Part shown: one piece after another, positions 26,871 to 35,899 of the stretch | Position numbering within the stretch: the stretch's first letter is position 1 | How the letters are laid out: each line of letters starts with the position of its first letter | NCBI GenBank assembly: GCA_963555775.3 | Contig: CAUVWY020000009.1 | Coordinates: 310,001 to 374,000, forward strand | Reading direction: 5' to 3' | Origin: JAJEDW01 sp963555775 | Lineage (GTDB): Bacteria; Acidobacteriota; Terriglobia; 20CM-2-55-15 | Length of the DNA: 64,000 bases | Position numbers and translations under genes: made by a program | The notes under the pieces: model-generated | Database searches by the model: none | The model's input: only the letters and a program-made list of their open reading frames with translations | Told to the model about the DNA's origin: nothing

Positions 26871-27992
26871 ATGCAGACACTGAAAGACGAATTGCCTTTC
26901 CACGACGAACTGGGTCCTTTCAAGGTCATCCATGTTCATGAGCCCGGCATCGGACTTCATGCCGCACTGGTTGTCGACAACGTCGCGGTAGGGCCGTCGA
27001 TTGGTGGTTTACGTATGGCGCCCGACGTTTCGACCGCGGAATGCGCACGCCTGGCGCGCGCCATGACGCTCAAGAACGCAGCGGCGGGGCTGCCGCACGG
27101 CGGTGGAAAATCCGTGATGATGGGCGATCCTCATATGCCGCTTGAAGCCAAGGAGCCGCTGGTTCGTGCCTTTGCCGCGGCTCTTCGCAACGAGCAAAGC
27201 TATATTTTCGGCCCCGATATGGGGACCAACGAACAGTGTATGGCCTGGGTGAAGGATGAAATCGGCCGTGCCGTAGGCCTTCCGAGAGCCGTCGGGGGTA
27301 TCCCGCTGGACGAGATCGGCGCCACTGCGCTCGGCTTGAAGGCCTCGGCCAAGGTTGCCCAGGACTACTGCGGGATCAGCCTGAGGGGAGCGCGTGTCGT
27401 CATTCAGGGATTTGGGTCCGTGGGCCGGCATGCCGCTCGTTTTCTCGAAGCGGAAGGCGCGTCGCTGGTTGGTGTAGCCGATTCGTCCGGTAGCGTTGCC
27501 GATCCCGGCGGTCTCGACATTGCGCGTCTGATCGACCTCAAGGCGGCCGGTCACAGTGTTTCCGACTATGACCCGGAAAAGGCGTCAGATTCGGAAGCCG
27601 TGATCGACATACCATGTGAAATCTGGATTCCCGCTGCGCGCCCCGACGTCATCACCGAGGACAACGTCGGCCGCCTGGACACCGCCTTGATTCTACAGGG
27701 CGCGAACATACCGATTACGCCAGGCGCCGAAGAAATCCTCCATGAGACCGGCGTATTGTCCGTGCCCGACTTTATCGCCAACGCGGGTGGCGTTATTTGC
27801 GGTGCGCTGGAATATGCGGGAGCGACCGAAAGCAGCGCTGTGGCTGCGATCGAGGAGAAGGTCGGCGCCAATACCCGCGAGGTGCTCGAGCGATCCAAAT
27901 CGGACGGATCGATGCCGCGATCGGCGGGCATTGCCATCGCCACCGAACGTGTCCGCCGGGCAATGAGTACTCGCCGCTGGTCCATTTTCTAG
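26871..27992 (+). CDS. Glu/Leu/Phe/Val dehydrogenase family protein
   Basis: The 373-residue NAD(P)-dependent enzyme deaminates an amino acid to its 2-oxo acid. Visible are the substrate-binding GGLRMAPDVS, the catalytic Lys in LPHGGGKSVMM, the GPDMGTNEQCMAW region and the Rossmann motif GFGSVGRHAARF. GPDMGTNE resembles leucine/valine or NADP-glutamate types; the exact substrate is open. ATG 26871 (MQTLKDELPF) is chosen since upstream codons lack family sequence. Length fits the branched-chain type better than the ~420-450 residue glutamate type. Confidence 0.92.
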   Translation: MQTLKDELPFHDELGPFKVIHVHEPGIGLHAALVVDNVAVGPSIGGLRMAPDVSTAECARLARAMTLKNAAAGLPHGGGKSVMMGDPHMPLEAKEPLVRAFAAALRNEQSYIFGPDMGTNEQCMAWVKDEIGRAVGLPRAVGGIPLDEIGATALGLKASAKVAQDYCGISLRGARVVIQGFGSVGRHAARFLEAEGASLVGVADSSGSVADPGGLDIARLIDLKAAGHSVSDYDPEKASDSEAVIDIPCEIWIPAARPDVITEDNVGRLDTALILQGANIPITPGAEEILHETGVLSVPDFIANAGGVICGALEYAGATESSAVAAIEEKVGANTREVLERSKSDGSMPRSAGIAIATERVRRAMSTRRWSIF

Positions 27993-28209
27993 GACAGTGG
28001 CCCACGGTTCGGCAGGAATCCTTCGACTCCTTGCCGCAGGTTCTTCGGTGTCTTCAATCTCGCCTGGCCAGACGGAGAGCTTGCGTAACATGTTCCGCGT
28101 GATTGCGAAAGGGGGGGCGCCGGCCCGTTCGACGTCCATTGGCCCGTTTTGCCGGGCGCTCTTGGTTTAGAATCAATTTGAAACAAAGGGAGCGCGGCCG
28201 GCCTTGACA

Positions 28210-29049
28210 ATGCAATTTTTCAGGACATTTTGTCTGTTGTTGTCGGTCGGCGTGTGTCTGGCGGTCCCGGGCGGTTCGACCCCCGTCGTTGCGGCTGTTC
28301 AGGAACTGACGGCGGACGAGATCGTCGAGCGGGCCGTTCAACGCGCCCAGATGCAGCGAGATTCCCAGGCGGATCTCGAGTTTACGGCGACCATCCACGC
28401 GAGGACGGAACGATTGGACGGGGACGGTGAAGTCGAAGAGGCCGAAAACCGGACCTACGCGCAATATGCGTTCCAAGGCGTTCTTTTCGAAGAATGGGTA
28501 GCGGTGGAAGGTCAGCCGCTTGACGCCGATGACATCCGGGACGAAGCCGAGTGGAAGGAAGAATTTGCTGAAGACGTTCGCGAGCGGCGGGCGGATGGAG
28601 AGGATCCCCGGCCCGATGACCCGAATCGAGTGGACTTCGACGACGAGTTCGTCAGCCGTTACGACTTTTCGATCATTGGTCAGGATGTCGTCAACGGCCA
28701 TCCCTGCTGGGCGATCTACCTGTCACCCAGCAGGGATGGCGATTTGCCGGTTCGGCGCGGTATCGACAACGCGTTGAACAACTCGACCGGTCACCTCTGG
28801 ATCAGCATGGACGATTACGGTCTGGTGCGGGTCGAATTTGAAATGGCGCGCTCGGTCCGGTTCTGGTTCGGGTTGTTGGGCACGCTGCGCAATACAACCG
28901 GACGCCTGGAATTCGGTCACGTCGCCGAGGGAGTGTGGCTGCCGACCATCGTCGATATCAAGACGGATCAGCGCGTGTTGATCCGGAACGTGCGCAGGCG
29001 CATCCTTCGGGAATGGAGCGATTACAGTCGTGTTCCGTCATCCGACTGA
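28210..29049 (+). CDS. LolA-like/outer membrane lipoprotein-sorting family protein
   Basis: A signal peptide (residues 1-30, ending near PVVAA) is followed by a ~250-residue domain with alternating strands resembling LolA/RseB-type lipid-binding halves: DLEFTATIHARTERLDGDGE near the start, HLWISMDDYGLVRVEFEM in the middle and WLPTIVDIKTDQRV near the end. It probably acts in the periplasm on lipoproteins or lipids; function inferred from fold only. ATG 28210 lies two codons after an in-frame TTG, which is an alternative. Its TGA stop directly precedes copy 2 of the convergent-junction element. Confidence 0.7.
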   Translation: MQFFRTFCLLLSVGVCLAVPGGSTPVVAAVQELTADEIVERAVQRAQMQRDSQADLEFTATIHARTERLDGDGEVEEAENRTYAQYAFQGVLFEEWVAVEGQPLDADDIRDEAEWKEEFAEDVRERRADGEDPRPDDPNRVDFDDEFVSRYDFSIIGQDVVNGHPCWAIYLSPSRDGDLPVRRGIDNALNNSTGHLWISMDDYGLVRVEFEMARSVRFWFGLLGTLRNTTGRLEFGHVAEGVWLPTIVDIKTDQRVLIRNVRRRILREWSDYSRVPSSD

Positions 29050-29303
29050 CCCGCCTTTCTCCCGAGTTGTCTGCTACAGCGCCGGATCCATCCGCCAGTG
29101 CTGCGTTCTACGGCGCGTTCTCAGGCGTTTTCCTGGCACCGATCGCGCCGGGCGCGTAGCGGCGCGTTCCTCGCGCCGGATCAAGCGCGGTCGGGCTCCT
29201 CGACGTACCGTCAAGTACGCCTCAGGTGCCCTCCGGGCGCGCGCCTTGCCCTGACGGCGTCTCCGACTCTTCGCGACGAAAACCCGTGAGAAAGACGGGC
29301 TAA
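29050..29303. repeat. Dispersed ~254-bp element at a convergent junction, copy 2
   Basis: It begins right after a TGA stop with CCCGCCTTTCTC and ends with the complement-like CGTGAGAAAGACGGG, so it has short terminal inverted repeats. It matches 25134-25400 in opposite orientation. It covers the 3' end of the pirin gene, which reads through it to a new stop. Confidence 0.8.
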
Positions 29304-30164
29304 TGCCGGTTCGTCCTGATCGCCCGGAACTGCCGGGAACCGCCCTTCGAGCCAATCGCGCTTGGCCTGTTCGATCCGATCTTTCGAACTCGAAACAAAA
29401 TTCCACCAGATATGCCGTTCGCCGCCGACCGGGTCGCCCCCCAGAATCAACACACGCGATGGGCCGGATGCGGAAACGGCTGAGAGCCCGTTCTGCGCGA
29501 AGATGGCGATTTTCCCTGAATCGAGTTTCGTCTCTCCCACCGATACCCTTCCCGAGGCCACGTAGGCGCACAATTCTTCGCATCCTCCCGGAAGGGGAAA
29601 CGTGGCGCCGGGGGCCATGACCAGATCCAGGTATAGCGTTTTTGACCGTGTCCGTACCGGCGAGGCGTAACCGTACGCATCGCCAACGAGGAGTCGCCCA
29701 TCGACGCCACCATCGTTCCACGACGGCAGCGATGCCTCGGGATAGTGCTCGAACGCGGGTTCGGTTTCTTCCTGATCCCGTGGCAATGCGACCCAGAGCT
29801 GAATACCGTGAATCGCCGACTCGCGTTCCCGCGATTCCGGATCGCTGCGTTCGGAATGTACGATCCCCCGGCCCGCATGCATCCAGTTGATGTCTCCGGG
29901 GCGAATCGTTTCGACCGATCCCACGCTGTCGCGATGGATGAGCGCGCCCTCAAACAGGTACGTGACCGTTGCGAGGTTGATGTGCGGGTGCGCGGGAATG
30001 TCGATTCCCTGGCCGCGACCGAGTCCTTCAGGTCCGATGTGATCGAAAAAGATGAACGGACCGACCATCCGGCGCTGGTGGGAAGGCAGGAGGCGGCGGA
30101 TCTCATGACCTGCCACAATGCGCCGCCGTCCGGGAATGATGGATTCGATCGCCTCGGACATCAT
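29211..30164 (-). CDS. Pirin family protein with element-derived C-terminus
   Basis: The cupin protein has the pirin metal ligands in PAHPHINL (two His) and GRGIVHSER (His, Glu), and the second cupin half GATFPLPGGCEELCAYV. Pirins are cytosolic iron or metal proteins; some are quercetin dioxygenases. The last ~30 residues (from about position 287, LARLSHGFSSRRVGDAVR) are encoded by the dispersed repeat at 29050-29303, so the natural stop has been replaced. The start overlaps the modA stop by four bases (TCAT at 30161-30164 on the plus strand), so the two are coupled. Confidence 0.9.
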   Translation of the reverse strand: MMSEAIESIIPGRRRIVAGHEIRRLLPSHQRRMVGPFIFFDHIGPEGLGRGQGIDIPAHPHINLATVTYLFEGALIHRDSVGSVETIRPGDINWMHAGRGIVHSERSDPESRERESAIHGIQLWVALPRDQEETEPAFEHYPEASLPSWNDGGVDGRLLVGDAYGYASPVRTRSKTLYLDLVMAPGATFPLPGGCEELCAYVASGRVSVGETKLDSGKIAIFAQNGLSAVSASGPSRVLILGGDPVGGERHIWWNFVSSSKDRIEQAKRDWLEGRFPAVPGDQDEPALARLSHGFSSRRVGDAVRARRAPGGHLRRT

Positions 30165-30934
30165 GGAACCGAGAATCCGTACTTTTCGAGGATGGAACGG
30201 CCGACCGGCCCTCGCAGCGTGTTCCGGAAAGCCCGCACCGCGTCCAGGTGTCCCGTCTCCCGTGCCCGGGCAATTATCGCCATCCCCTGCTCAATCGGGT
30301 TGTGGGCTTCGGCGGGCACTTCCCAGTAGACGCCATCGCTCATCGTTTCTGCCCGCGCCTGGGAAAGAGCCAGAATGCCAATCTCGGCGGCGCCCGAAGA
30401 AACGAACTGCGCGGCTTGCGAGATGTTGTCGCCCCGGACGAGCCGCGATGCCACACTGTCGTAAACGGCGTAGAAGTCCATCGCGTCCATCGCGGCCATT
30501 CCGTAGGGCGCGAGTCTGGGATTGGCGATGGCTATGCGTCTCACCGCGGGGTCCAGAAGCGTCGCCATTCCGTTGTTTTCCGGCGCAAATCCCGAGTCCG
30601 CCCGCGTCCAAACGACGATCCGTCCCACGGCGTAGAGTTCCAGAGACCCAGGTTCGACCAGGCCCTCCGCCGCGAGCCGGGCCACATAGTTCCGGTCGGC
30701 CGAAAGGAAGAGGTCGAAGGGCGCACCGTTCACGATCTGACCGTAGAAGTTGCCCGACGATCCGAGAGTGAGCCTCACGTTATGACCTGTTTCGCGCTCG
30801 AAGACTTCGATGATTTCTTCGACGGGGTGACTCATGGACGCCGCGGCGGCGATGAACACTTCTTCGGCACGCGCGGAAGCAAACGGCATCAGGGCCAGCG
30901 CAAGGACAACAATCGATTGTCGCGGAGACGGCAT
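30161..30934 (-). CDS. modA: Molybdate ABC transporter substrate-binding protein (ModA-like), orphan
   Basis: A signal peptide (ALMPFASARA) leads into the ModA-type domain: FIAAAASMSHPVEEIIEVF, LTLGSSGNFYGQIVNGAPFD and DLFLSADRNY near the start, and EIGILALSQA near the end. The protein would bind molybdate or a related oxyanion in the periplasm. No modB or modC is adjacent; the only coupled gene is pirin, with a four-base overlap. ATG 30934 gives 257 residues, a normal ModA size; the frame stays open upstream but without a signal. Confidence 0.9.
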   Translation of the reverse strand: MPSPRQSIVVLALALMPFASARAEEVFIAAAASMSHPVEEIIEVFERETGHNVRLTLGSSGNFYGQIVNGAPFDLFLSADRNYVARLAAEGLVEPGSLELYAVGRIVVWTRADSGFAPENNGMATLLDPAVRRIAIANPRLAPYGMAAMDAMDFYAVYDSVASRLVRGDNISQAAQFVSSGAAEIGILALSQARAETMSDGVYWEVPAEAHNPIEQGMAIIARARETGHLDAVRAFRNTLRGPVGRSILEKYGFSVP

Positions 30935-31414
30935 GGGTACTTCAGAGATTACCAGAAGACACGATTGTGCGGTCCCGAGTGTCGGTCCGGAGTCGGAAGC
31001 GCCGTCCATCGGCGGAAATGACCACCCGGAAGCCGTAGGGTGCGGCCATGATCTGAAACGCGCGGCGCTCGCGCACGCAAAAGAACCCTTTTGCTGTTTC
31101 ACCGCTTGAAGTTTCGGGCGGCCGCTGCTCGATGGTATTGACCGTGACAAGACCGATTTGCGGGGAGTAACGGGTGGGCTCCGCTGCCGCCGGAACTGTC
31201 GAGGTGACCGGTATGAGTCTGGATTTTCAATGGCGGCTGGCATTCGACCCCGACGAGTGCATCTTCCCTTACGACGAATATCCGCCGCATCTGCTGGAGT
31301 GCCGTAATCGAGGCGTCAGAGTCAGAAAAACGATCCGTTGGCGGACCAATCCAGAGCCATGATAGAGTCCCCAAGATTCACCCGACGATGTGAACCGCAC
31401 GTGGAGGAGCGTCC
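30935..31414. other. Divergent intergenic region, no gene seen
   Basis: 480 bp between modA and the DASS carrier. Small open frames lack family features. Promoters for both genes are expected here but none is clear. Confidence 0.45.
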
Positions 31415-32839
31415 ATGACGACAGAGAGCATGCCCGGTTCGAATAAGGAAATCATCGGCCTGTTCGCCGCCATTTTGGCGTCGGTTATTGTGCTGCTGAT
31501 GCCGACTCCCGAGGGACTGGGTGTTCCGGGCCAGAGGATGGCGGCCCTGTTTGTCCTGATCCTGATTCTCTGGTCGACCGAGGCCATCCCGATCGCCATT
31601 GGTTCCCTGCTCGCGCTGGTGCTCCAGCCGCTCCTGGGATTGAACGATCTGAACACGGCCTTCGAGAACTTTATCGGGCTGGTGTTCTTTTTCGTTCTCA
31701 TTATGTTCATTGTCGCGTTGGCATGGGTGAAAACCGGCCTCGCGCACCGGTTCGCGCTGACGCTGATCTCCAAGGCGGGAACCGAATCCCGGCGTGTGAT
31801 TCTGGTGTTTACGGTCGGGACCGGGCTGGTCTCCCTGATTGTCTCCGACGTCCCCACCTGTGCAATCTTCATGGCGGTAGCGATCGGCATCTTCGAAAAA
31901 CTCAAGCTCGAGCCGGGCAAGTCGCAGTTTGCCAAGGGCCTGATGCTGGCCATCCCGATGGGAGCGTTGGTGGGCGGCGTAGGGACGATCGCGGGCAGTT
32001 CGATCAACGTGCTCGGCCTGCAAATCATCCAGGACAACGGCGGACCCGAAATCACGTTCCTGCAGTGGATGGCGATCGGGATTCCGATGGTGCTGATCCT
32101 TCTGCCGATCACTGCGTTCATTATTTCCAAGGCATTCAAGCCTGAAATCGACGACATTGGGAACATTGACGACATCAAGCAGGAACTGGCCGATCTGGGA
32201 CCGCTGACAGCGCCCGAAAAGAAGGTCATCGTCATCCAGTCCCTGATGTTGGCCTTCTGGATCGCCGGTACATGGGTGCCCGCATTCAACGTCGTTACCG
32301 TCGGGGTTTTCGGAGCAACATTGATGTTCCTGCCCGGCATCAAACTGTTCACCTGGAGAGAAGCGCAGGCCGCGACGGGATGGGATATCTTGATGATGGC
32401 CGGCGCCGTGGCGACTCTGGGCGCGGCATCCTCTTCGAGCGGCCTGGCCCAGTGGCTGGTGGACGTTTCGCTCGGCGGAGTGAGCGAGTTCCCCGTGGTC
32501 TTGATCCTTGGACTGATCAGTGTTTTTACAGTCCTGATCCATCTGATGCTGCCGGTCTCGCCGGTCATCAACGCGATCATGATTCCGCCGATCATGCTCC
32601 TGGCCGTCGAGGCCGGCGTCAATCCGGCCCTCTATGCCCTGCCCGTCATCTTTACCGCATCCTGCGCAATGCTGATCCCGCTGGACCCGGTCCCGCTGCT
32701 GACGTTCAGCAAGGGCTACTACACCATGTTCGATATGTTCAAGCCCGGGGCGATCATCAGCATCATCTGGGTCATCGTCATGACGGCCATTTTGATGTTC
32801 GTCGGTCCCGCGATCGGGTTGATGGATGCGCCATTCTGA
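31415..32839 (+). CDS. DASS (SLC13) family sodium-coupled anion transporter
   Basis: The 474-residue protein has some 11-13 membrane segments. WSTEAIPIAIGSLLALVL, the helix-hairpin LIVSDVPTCAIFMAVAIG and GGVGTIAGSSINVLGL are in the positions of the DASS substrate and sodium sites, where classical members show SNT motifs; here the first is SDV/T and the second SSIN. It imports dicarboxylates, sulfate or similar anions; the substrate is not predictable. ATG 31415 follows GGAG(8 bp). Confidence 0.92.
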   Translation: MTTESMPGSNKEIIGLFAAILASVIVLLMPTPEGLGVPGQRMAALFVLILILWSTEAIPIAIGSLLALVLQPLLGLNDLNTAFENFIGLVFFFVLIMFIVALAWVKTGLAHRFALTLISKAGTESRRVILVFTVGTGLVSLIVSDVPTCAIFMAVAIGIFEKLKLEPGKSQFAKGLMLAIPMGALVGGVGTIAGSSINVLGLQIIQDNGGPEITFLQWMAIGIPMVLILLPITAFIISKAFKPEIDDIGNIDDIKQELADLGPLTAPEKKVIVIQSLMLAFWIAGTWVPAFNVVTVGVFGATLMFLPGIKLFTWREAQAATGWDILMMAGAVATLGAASSSSGLAQWLVDVSLGGVSEFPVVLILGLISVFTVLIHLMLPVSPVINAIMIPPIMLLAVEAGVNPALYALPVIFTASCAMLIPLDPVPLLTFSKGYYTMFDMFKPGAIISIIWVIVMTAILMFVGPAIGLMDAPF

Positions 32840-32870
32840 CTCGGCGATGTAGAATGAAAGGGGTATTCGG

Positions 32871-34001
32871 TTGCAGGTTATGAAACTTCGCATTTCGATT
32901 CTGATCGCGGTAGCCGCGGTTACCGCGGTTGCCGGATTCGTTGGCCCCGCCGGGGCTCATCACGCCGTTTCGGCCAAGTTCACCACCGGCGAAACGCTGA
33001 CGCTGAACGGGCCCGTGACACAGATCGACTGGTCGAGCCCTCACGTGCACGTGTTCATGAACGTGGGTTCGGGCGAGGCGGTGGCCAACTGGGCCATCGA
33101 ACTCGATAGCCCGGCCGACCTGGGGCGTGCAGGCTGGCAGCCGGCCTCCCTGGAAGTGGGGGCGGTCATCACGGTGACGGGGCCTCCGGCACGTGATGGC
33201 AGCCGCCAGATGTGGGCCGACTCGCTCGTGGACGATTCGACCGGAGCGCAGGTTCTCTCGGGCCGGAGCACCGCGCCGCCGGTGGCGTCCGATCGCCGTC
33301 CCGCGCCTCGCTGGCCCGACGGCCGTGTACGCCTGAGTCCAGACGAAGGCGGCCTGGGTTATTGGGCCGGTCCCTCGGTGAGTTCCCTGGTTGAAGATGG
33401 CGTAACGGTGCAGATGGACGCCTACGGTCTCCTGGCGGACGTGGAAGACGCGGCCGAAGTGGCGCCGTTTCAGCCGTGGGCACTGGAAGTCTACAAGGAT
33501 CGCCAGAGAAATTTCCTTGCCGAAGACCCGGGTTATCTGTTGTGTCTGCCTCCGGGCGGACCGCGCCAGTTCATGACGTCCCAGGGCGTACAGTTCGTCG
33601 AAGACCTCGCCCGGGATCGCATATTCGTTTTGCTGGGAAGCGGCAACCACCATTGGCGCATGATCCATACGGACGATCGTGAGCAGGTCGGCGAACAGGG
33701 CGGGGATGCCGATAACCCGCTTTATTACGGCAGGTCCCTCGGGCAGTGGGACGACGACACGCTCATCGTCGATACGATTGGATTCAACGAACGTTTCTGG
33801 ATTTCAAACGGCGGACTGCCGCACACGGATCGGCTGAATCTGACCGAACGGTTCACACGGCTGGATTACGATACGCTGCAGTATGAAGTCACCATCGACG
33901 ACCCGGGGGCTTATACCCGCCCCTGGACAAGCCGATGGACACTGCGCCTGATGCGTGGGGAGCCGTTGCCAGAATATTATTGTCAGGACAATCGGCCGTA
34001 G
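32871..34001 (+). CDS. Secreted fusion of a DUF6152-type domain with its usual partner domain
   Basis: After a signal peptide (VAGFVGPAGAHH) comes a DUF6152-type domain (about 30-125: a GAHHAVSAKF start, QIDWSSPHVHVF, then DLGRAGWQPASLEVGAV). The rest (about 190-376) is the partner module seen alone at 34559, 56301 and 63576: CLPPGGPRQFM, SLGQWDDDTLIVDTIGF, HTDRLNLTERFTRLD. The fusion argues that the two modules work together in the periplasm. TTG 32871 has AAAGGGG at the right distance; ATG 32880 is the alternative. Role unknown. Confidence 0.82.
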   Translation: MQVMKLRISILIAVAAVTAVAGFVGPAGAHHAVSAKFTTGETLTLNGPVTQIDWSSPHVHVFMNVGSGEAVANWAIELDSPADLGRAGWQPASLEVGAVITVTGPPARDGSRQMWADSLVDDSTGAQVLSGRSTAPPVASDRRPAPRWPDGRVRLSPDEGGLGYWAGPSVSSLVEDGVTVQMDAYGLLADVEDAAEVAPFQPWALEVYKDRQRNFLAEDPGYLLCLPPGGPRQFMTSQGVQFVEDLARDRIFVLLGSGNHHWRMIHTDDREQVGEQGGDADNPLYYGRSLGQWDDDTLIVDTIGFNERFWISNGGLPHTDRLNLTERFTRLDYDTLQYEVTIDDPGAYTRPWTSRWTLRLMRGEPLPEYYCQDNRP

Positions 34002-34007
34002 CGTTCC

Positions 34008-34035
34008 GTGGCAGAACGTTCGAGGGTTCTGCCAC
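34008..34035. repeat. REP-like hairpin of the GTGGCAGAAC family
   Basis: Perfect 10-bp arms GTGGCAGAAC and GTTCTGCCAC around an 8-bp loop, followed by CGGCTGC as at the other family members (17481, 21935). It lies between two DUF6152-related genes. Confidence 0.65.
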
Positions 34036-34092
34036 CGGCTGCTTTCGACCGATGATTTTGAATTCATCCTCGTTAAACGGAGGGACAGCGAA

Positions 34093-34536
34093 ATGAAAAC
34101 CACGGGATACGCATTCGCCAGCGTGATCGTTCTCGGCCTCGTTGCCTTGTCTATGGCGCCCGCGGCTGAAGGCCATCACTCGTTCGCGTCGGAGTTCGAT
34201 GCCGAAAAGCCCATTCAACTCAGCGGGTTCGTGACCAAGGTCGAGTGGATGAATCCGCACGTGTGGTTCTACCTGGACGTCACCGACGGAGCGACCGGTG
34301 AAGTCCGGAACTGGGGCTTCGAAATGGGCGCGCCCCATCAACTCCAAAGGCGGGGCTGGAGCCGTACCACCATCAACCTGGGCGACGAGTTGTCTGTTGA
34401 CGGCAGCATGTCTCGAGACGGCAGTCCGCGGGTGAACGCGCGTACCGTGGCGACCGTGGATGGAGGTGTTCTGGGCGCGGCATCGAGCGGCGCGCAGACG
34501 CTGGGTGGCGGCCAGTCGACCGAACCTCAGAACTGA
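34093..34536 (+). CDS. DUF6152 family secreted protein
   Basis: The 147-residue protein has a signal peptide ending near APAAEG and then the domain hallmarks HHSFASEFD, VEWMNPHVWFYLDV, NWGFEMGAPHQLQRRGW and LGDELSVDG. ATG 34093 has GGAGGG eight bases upstream. It is 22 bp ahead of its partner gene at 34559 and forms with it the two-gene version of the fusion encoded just before. The function of the family is not known; secretion and the conserved His/Trp positions suggest ligand or metal binding. Confidence 0.85.
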   Translation: MKTTGYAFASVIVLGLVALSMAPAAEGHHSFASEFDAEKPIQLSGFVTKVEWMNPHVWFYLDVTDGATGEVRNWGFEMGAPHQLQRRGWSRTTINLGDELSVDGSMSRDGSPRVNARTVATVDGGVLGAASSGAQTLGGGQSTEPQN

Positions 34537-34558
34537 AGGGAACCTGCGAGGACATTCA

Positions 34559-35371
34559 ATGAAGATCGCATTCATACCGATAGCACTTCTGCTGGCGTCG
34601 ACGGTTTCGGTTTTGGCGCAGGAGAATGACCCTGCCATACCGCGCCTCGCCAACGGGACGATCAGCCTGGCCCCGGCCGAGGGGGATGTCGGAATGTGGA
34701 CCCCCGCGGGTCTGGTCCAGTTGGCCGCGAACCCCAACGCCACTAACGGACTGAACAGCCTTCCCGAGAACATGGACATCGACGAGGTTCCGTTCAAGCC
34801 GTGGGCGCGGGCCCTTTACGACTATCGTCAGGCCAACTTCGAGAAGGACGACCCGCACACGCGCTGCAACCCATCGTCGGGTCCGCGCCAGTTCATGACG
34901 CCTTACGGCAACGAGTTCGTCCAGTTGCCGGAACTTGGGATCATTCTACTGACCGACGTGGGCGGGGCGCATTCCTACCGTATTATCGACATGACGGCGG
35001 ACAGCCACCCCGAAGATCTGGTTCCCAGCTATTTTGGTCATTCGATTGGCCGGTGGGAAGGCGACACGCTGGTCGTCGATACGGTCGGGTACAACGAAAA
35101 ATTCTGGTTCAACCGCGAAGGAGCACCACACACCGAAGATATGCACCTGATCGAGCGGTTCACGCGCGAAGCGTACCGCAGCATGCGCTATGAGGTGATC
35201 ATCGAAGATCCGGGCGTCTACACCGAGCCCTGGACGGGTGCGTTCATGTTGAACTGGAGCCCTTACGAAGCCTGGGAATACGTCTGTCAGGACAACAACC
35301 TGTCTGAATCGGCGATGGTTGGCGTCGAGGGCGAAAGCGGCGCGTCTAGAACGAGCCGGATCGTGCCGTAG
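34559..35371 (+). CDS. Secreted partner protein of DUF6152 family (GxSIGxWxGDTLVVDT type)
   Basis: The 270-residue protein has a signal peptide (ending SVLAQ) and shares, in order, PSSGPRQFMTPYGN, GHSIGRWEGDTLVVDTVGY, HTEDMHLIERFTREAYRSM and YEVIIEDPGVYTEPWTG with the C-terminal half of the fusion at 32871 and the genes at 56301 and 63576. A beta-rich repeat fold is likely. ATG 34559 has GAGGAC six bases upstream. No enzymatic motif is certain. Confidence 0.83.
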   Translation: MKIAFIPIALLLASTVSVLAQENDPAIPRLANGTISLAPAEGDVGMWTPAGLVQLAANPNATNGLNSLPENMDIDEVPFKPWARALYDYRQANFEKDDPHTRCNPSSGPRQFMTPYGNEFVQLPELGIILLTDVGGAHSYRIIDMTADSHPEDLVPSYFGHSIGRWEGDTLVVDTVGYNEKFWFNREGAPHTEDMHLIERFTREAYRSMRYEVIIEDPGVYTEPWTGAFMLNWSPYEAWEYVCQDNNLSESAMVGVEGESGASRTSRIVP

Positions 35372-35389
35372 GAATCGGGGGAATCGGGA

Positions 35390-35782
35390 ATGAAAGGAAT
35401 CTTGGGCGTTACGGTTTTCTCCTTCGCACTGGCGGGAATTGCTGCCGGCCAGCAGGGACATCCACTGGATGGGGCTTGGTACGGAGACTGGGGACCGTCC
35501 GCCACTCACCGAAATGCCGTGGTTCTGGTGGTGGAGTACGACGGTGAAAATCTGACCGGCCAACTCAATCCCGGACCCGACGCGGTACCCCTTGACGTGG
35601 TGACCATGGATCACACGGACTGGACCGTACACATCGAAGCCGACGTCCGCACGTTTTCGGGCGAGATCGAACGTTACCTGATCAACGGCCAGTTGGAGAA
35701 TCTGGGCCTGCCGAATCGGTCCATGACCGGAACCTGGACTCACGGTACGAGCCGCGGCGACTTCTCGGTTTCCCGAAACTAG
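35390..35782 (+). CDS. Small secreted protein of unknown function
   Basis: The 130-residue product has a signal peptide (ALAGIAAGQ) and a beta-rich mature part beginning HPLDGAWYGDWGP and ending TWTHGTSRGDFSVSRN, a pattern like small barrel domains of lipocalin-like secreted proteins. It is 18 bp behind the DUF6152 partner gene and may be in the same operon. ATG 35390; GGGGGAATCGGG upstream. Function unknown. Confidence 0.7.
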   Translation: MKGILGVTVFSFALAGIAAGQQGHPLDGAWYGDWGPSATHRNAVVLVVEYDGENLTGQLNPGPDAVPLDVVTMDHTDWTVHIEADVRTFSGEIERYLINGQLENLGLPNRSMTGTWTHGTSRGDFSVSRN

Positions 35783-35796
35783 TGTTCTGTCTCCTG

Positions 35797-35871
35797 GTGT
35801 CCTGTCTCCTGGATGACGGGTCTCATGCCAAACGTGAAGATCGCCAAGCTGGCTATTTTGGGACAGGACAC
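35797..35871. repeat. Hairpin with GTGTCCTGTC/GACAGGACAC arms
   Basis: Perfect 10-bp arms at 35797-35806 and 35862-35871, with CTGTCTCCTGG also duplicated at the left. The GGGACAGGAC word matches the hairpin at 2621-2699. It precedes the demethylase gene. Confidence 0.5.
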
Positions 35872-35899
35872 TGACCACTCACCTGAAGGACATTTTCAA

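Noticed and set aside
31322..32893. Long open frames antisense to the DASS transporter
   Set aside because: Very Asp/His/Gln-rich translation is the complement of membrane codons, not a protein.
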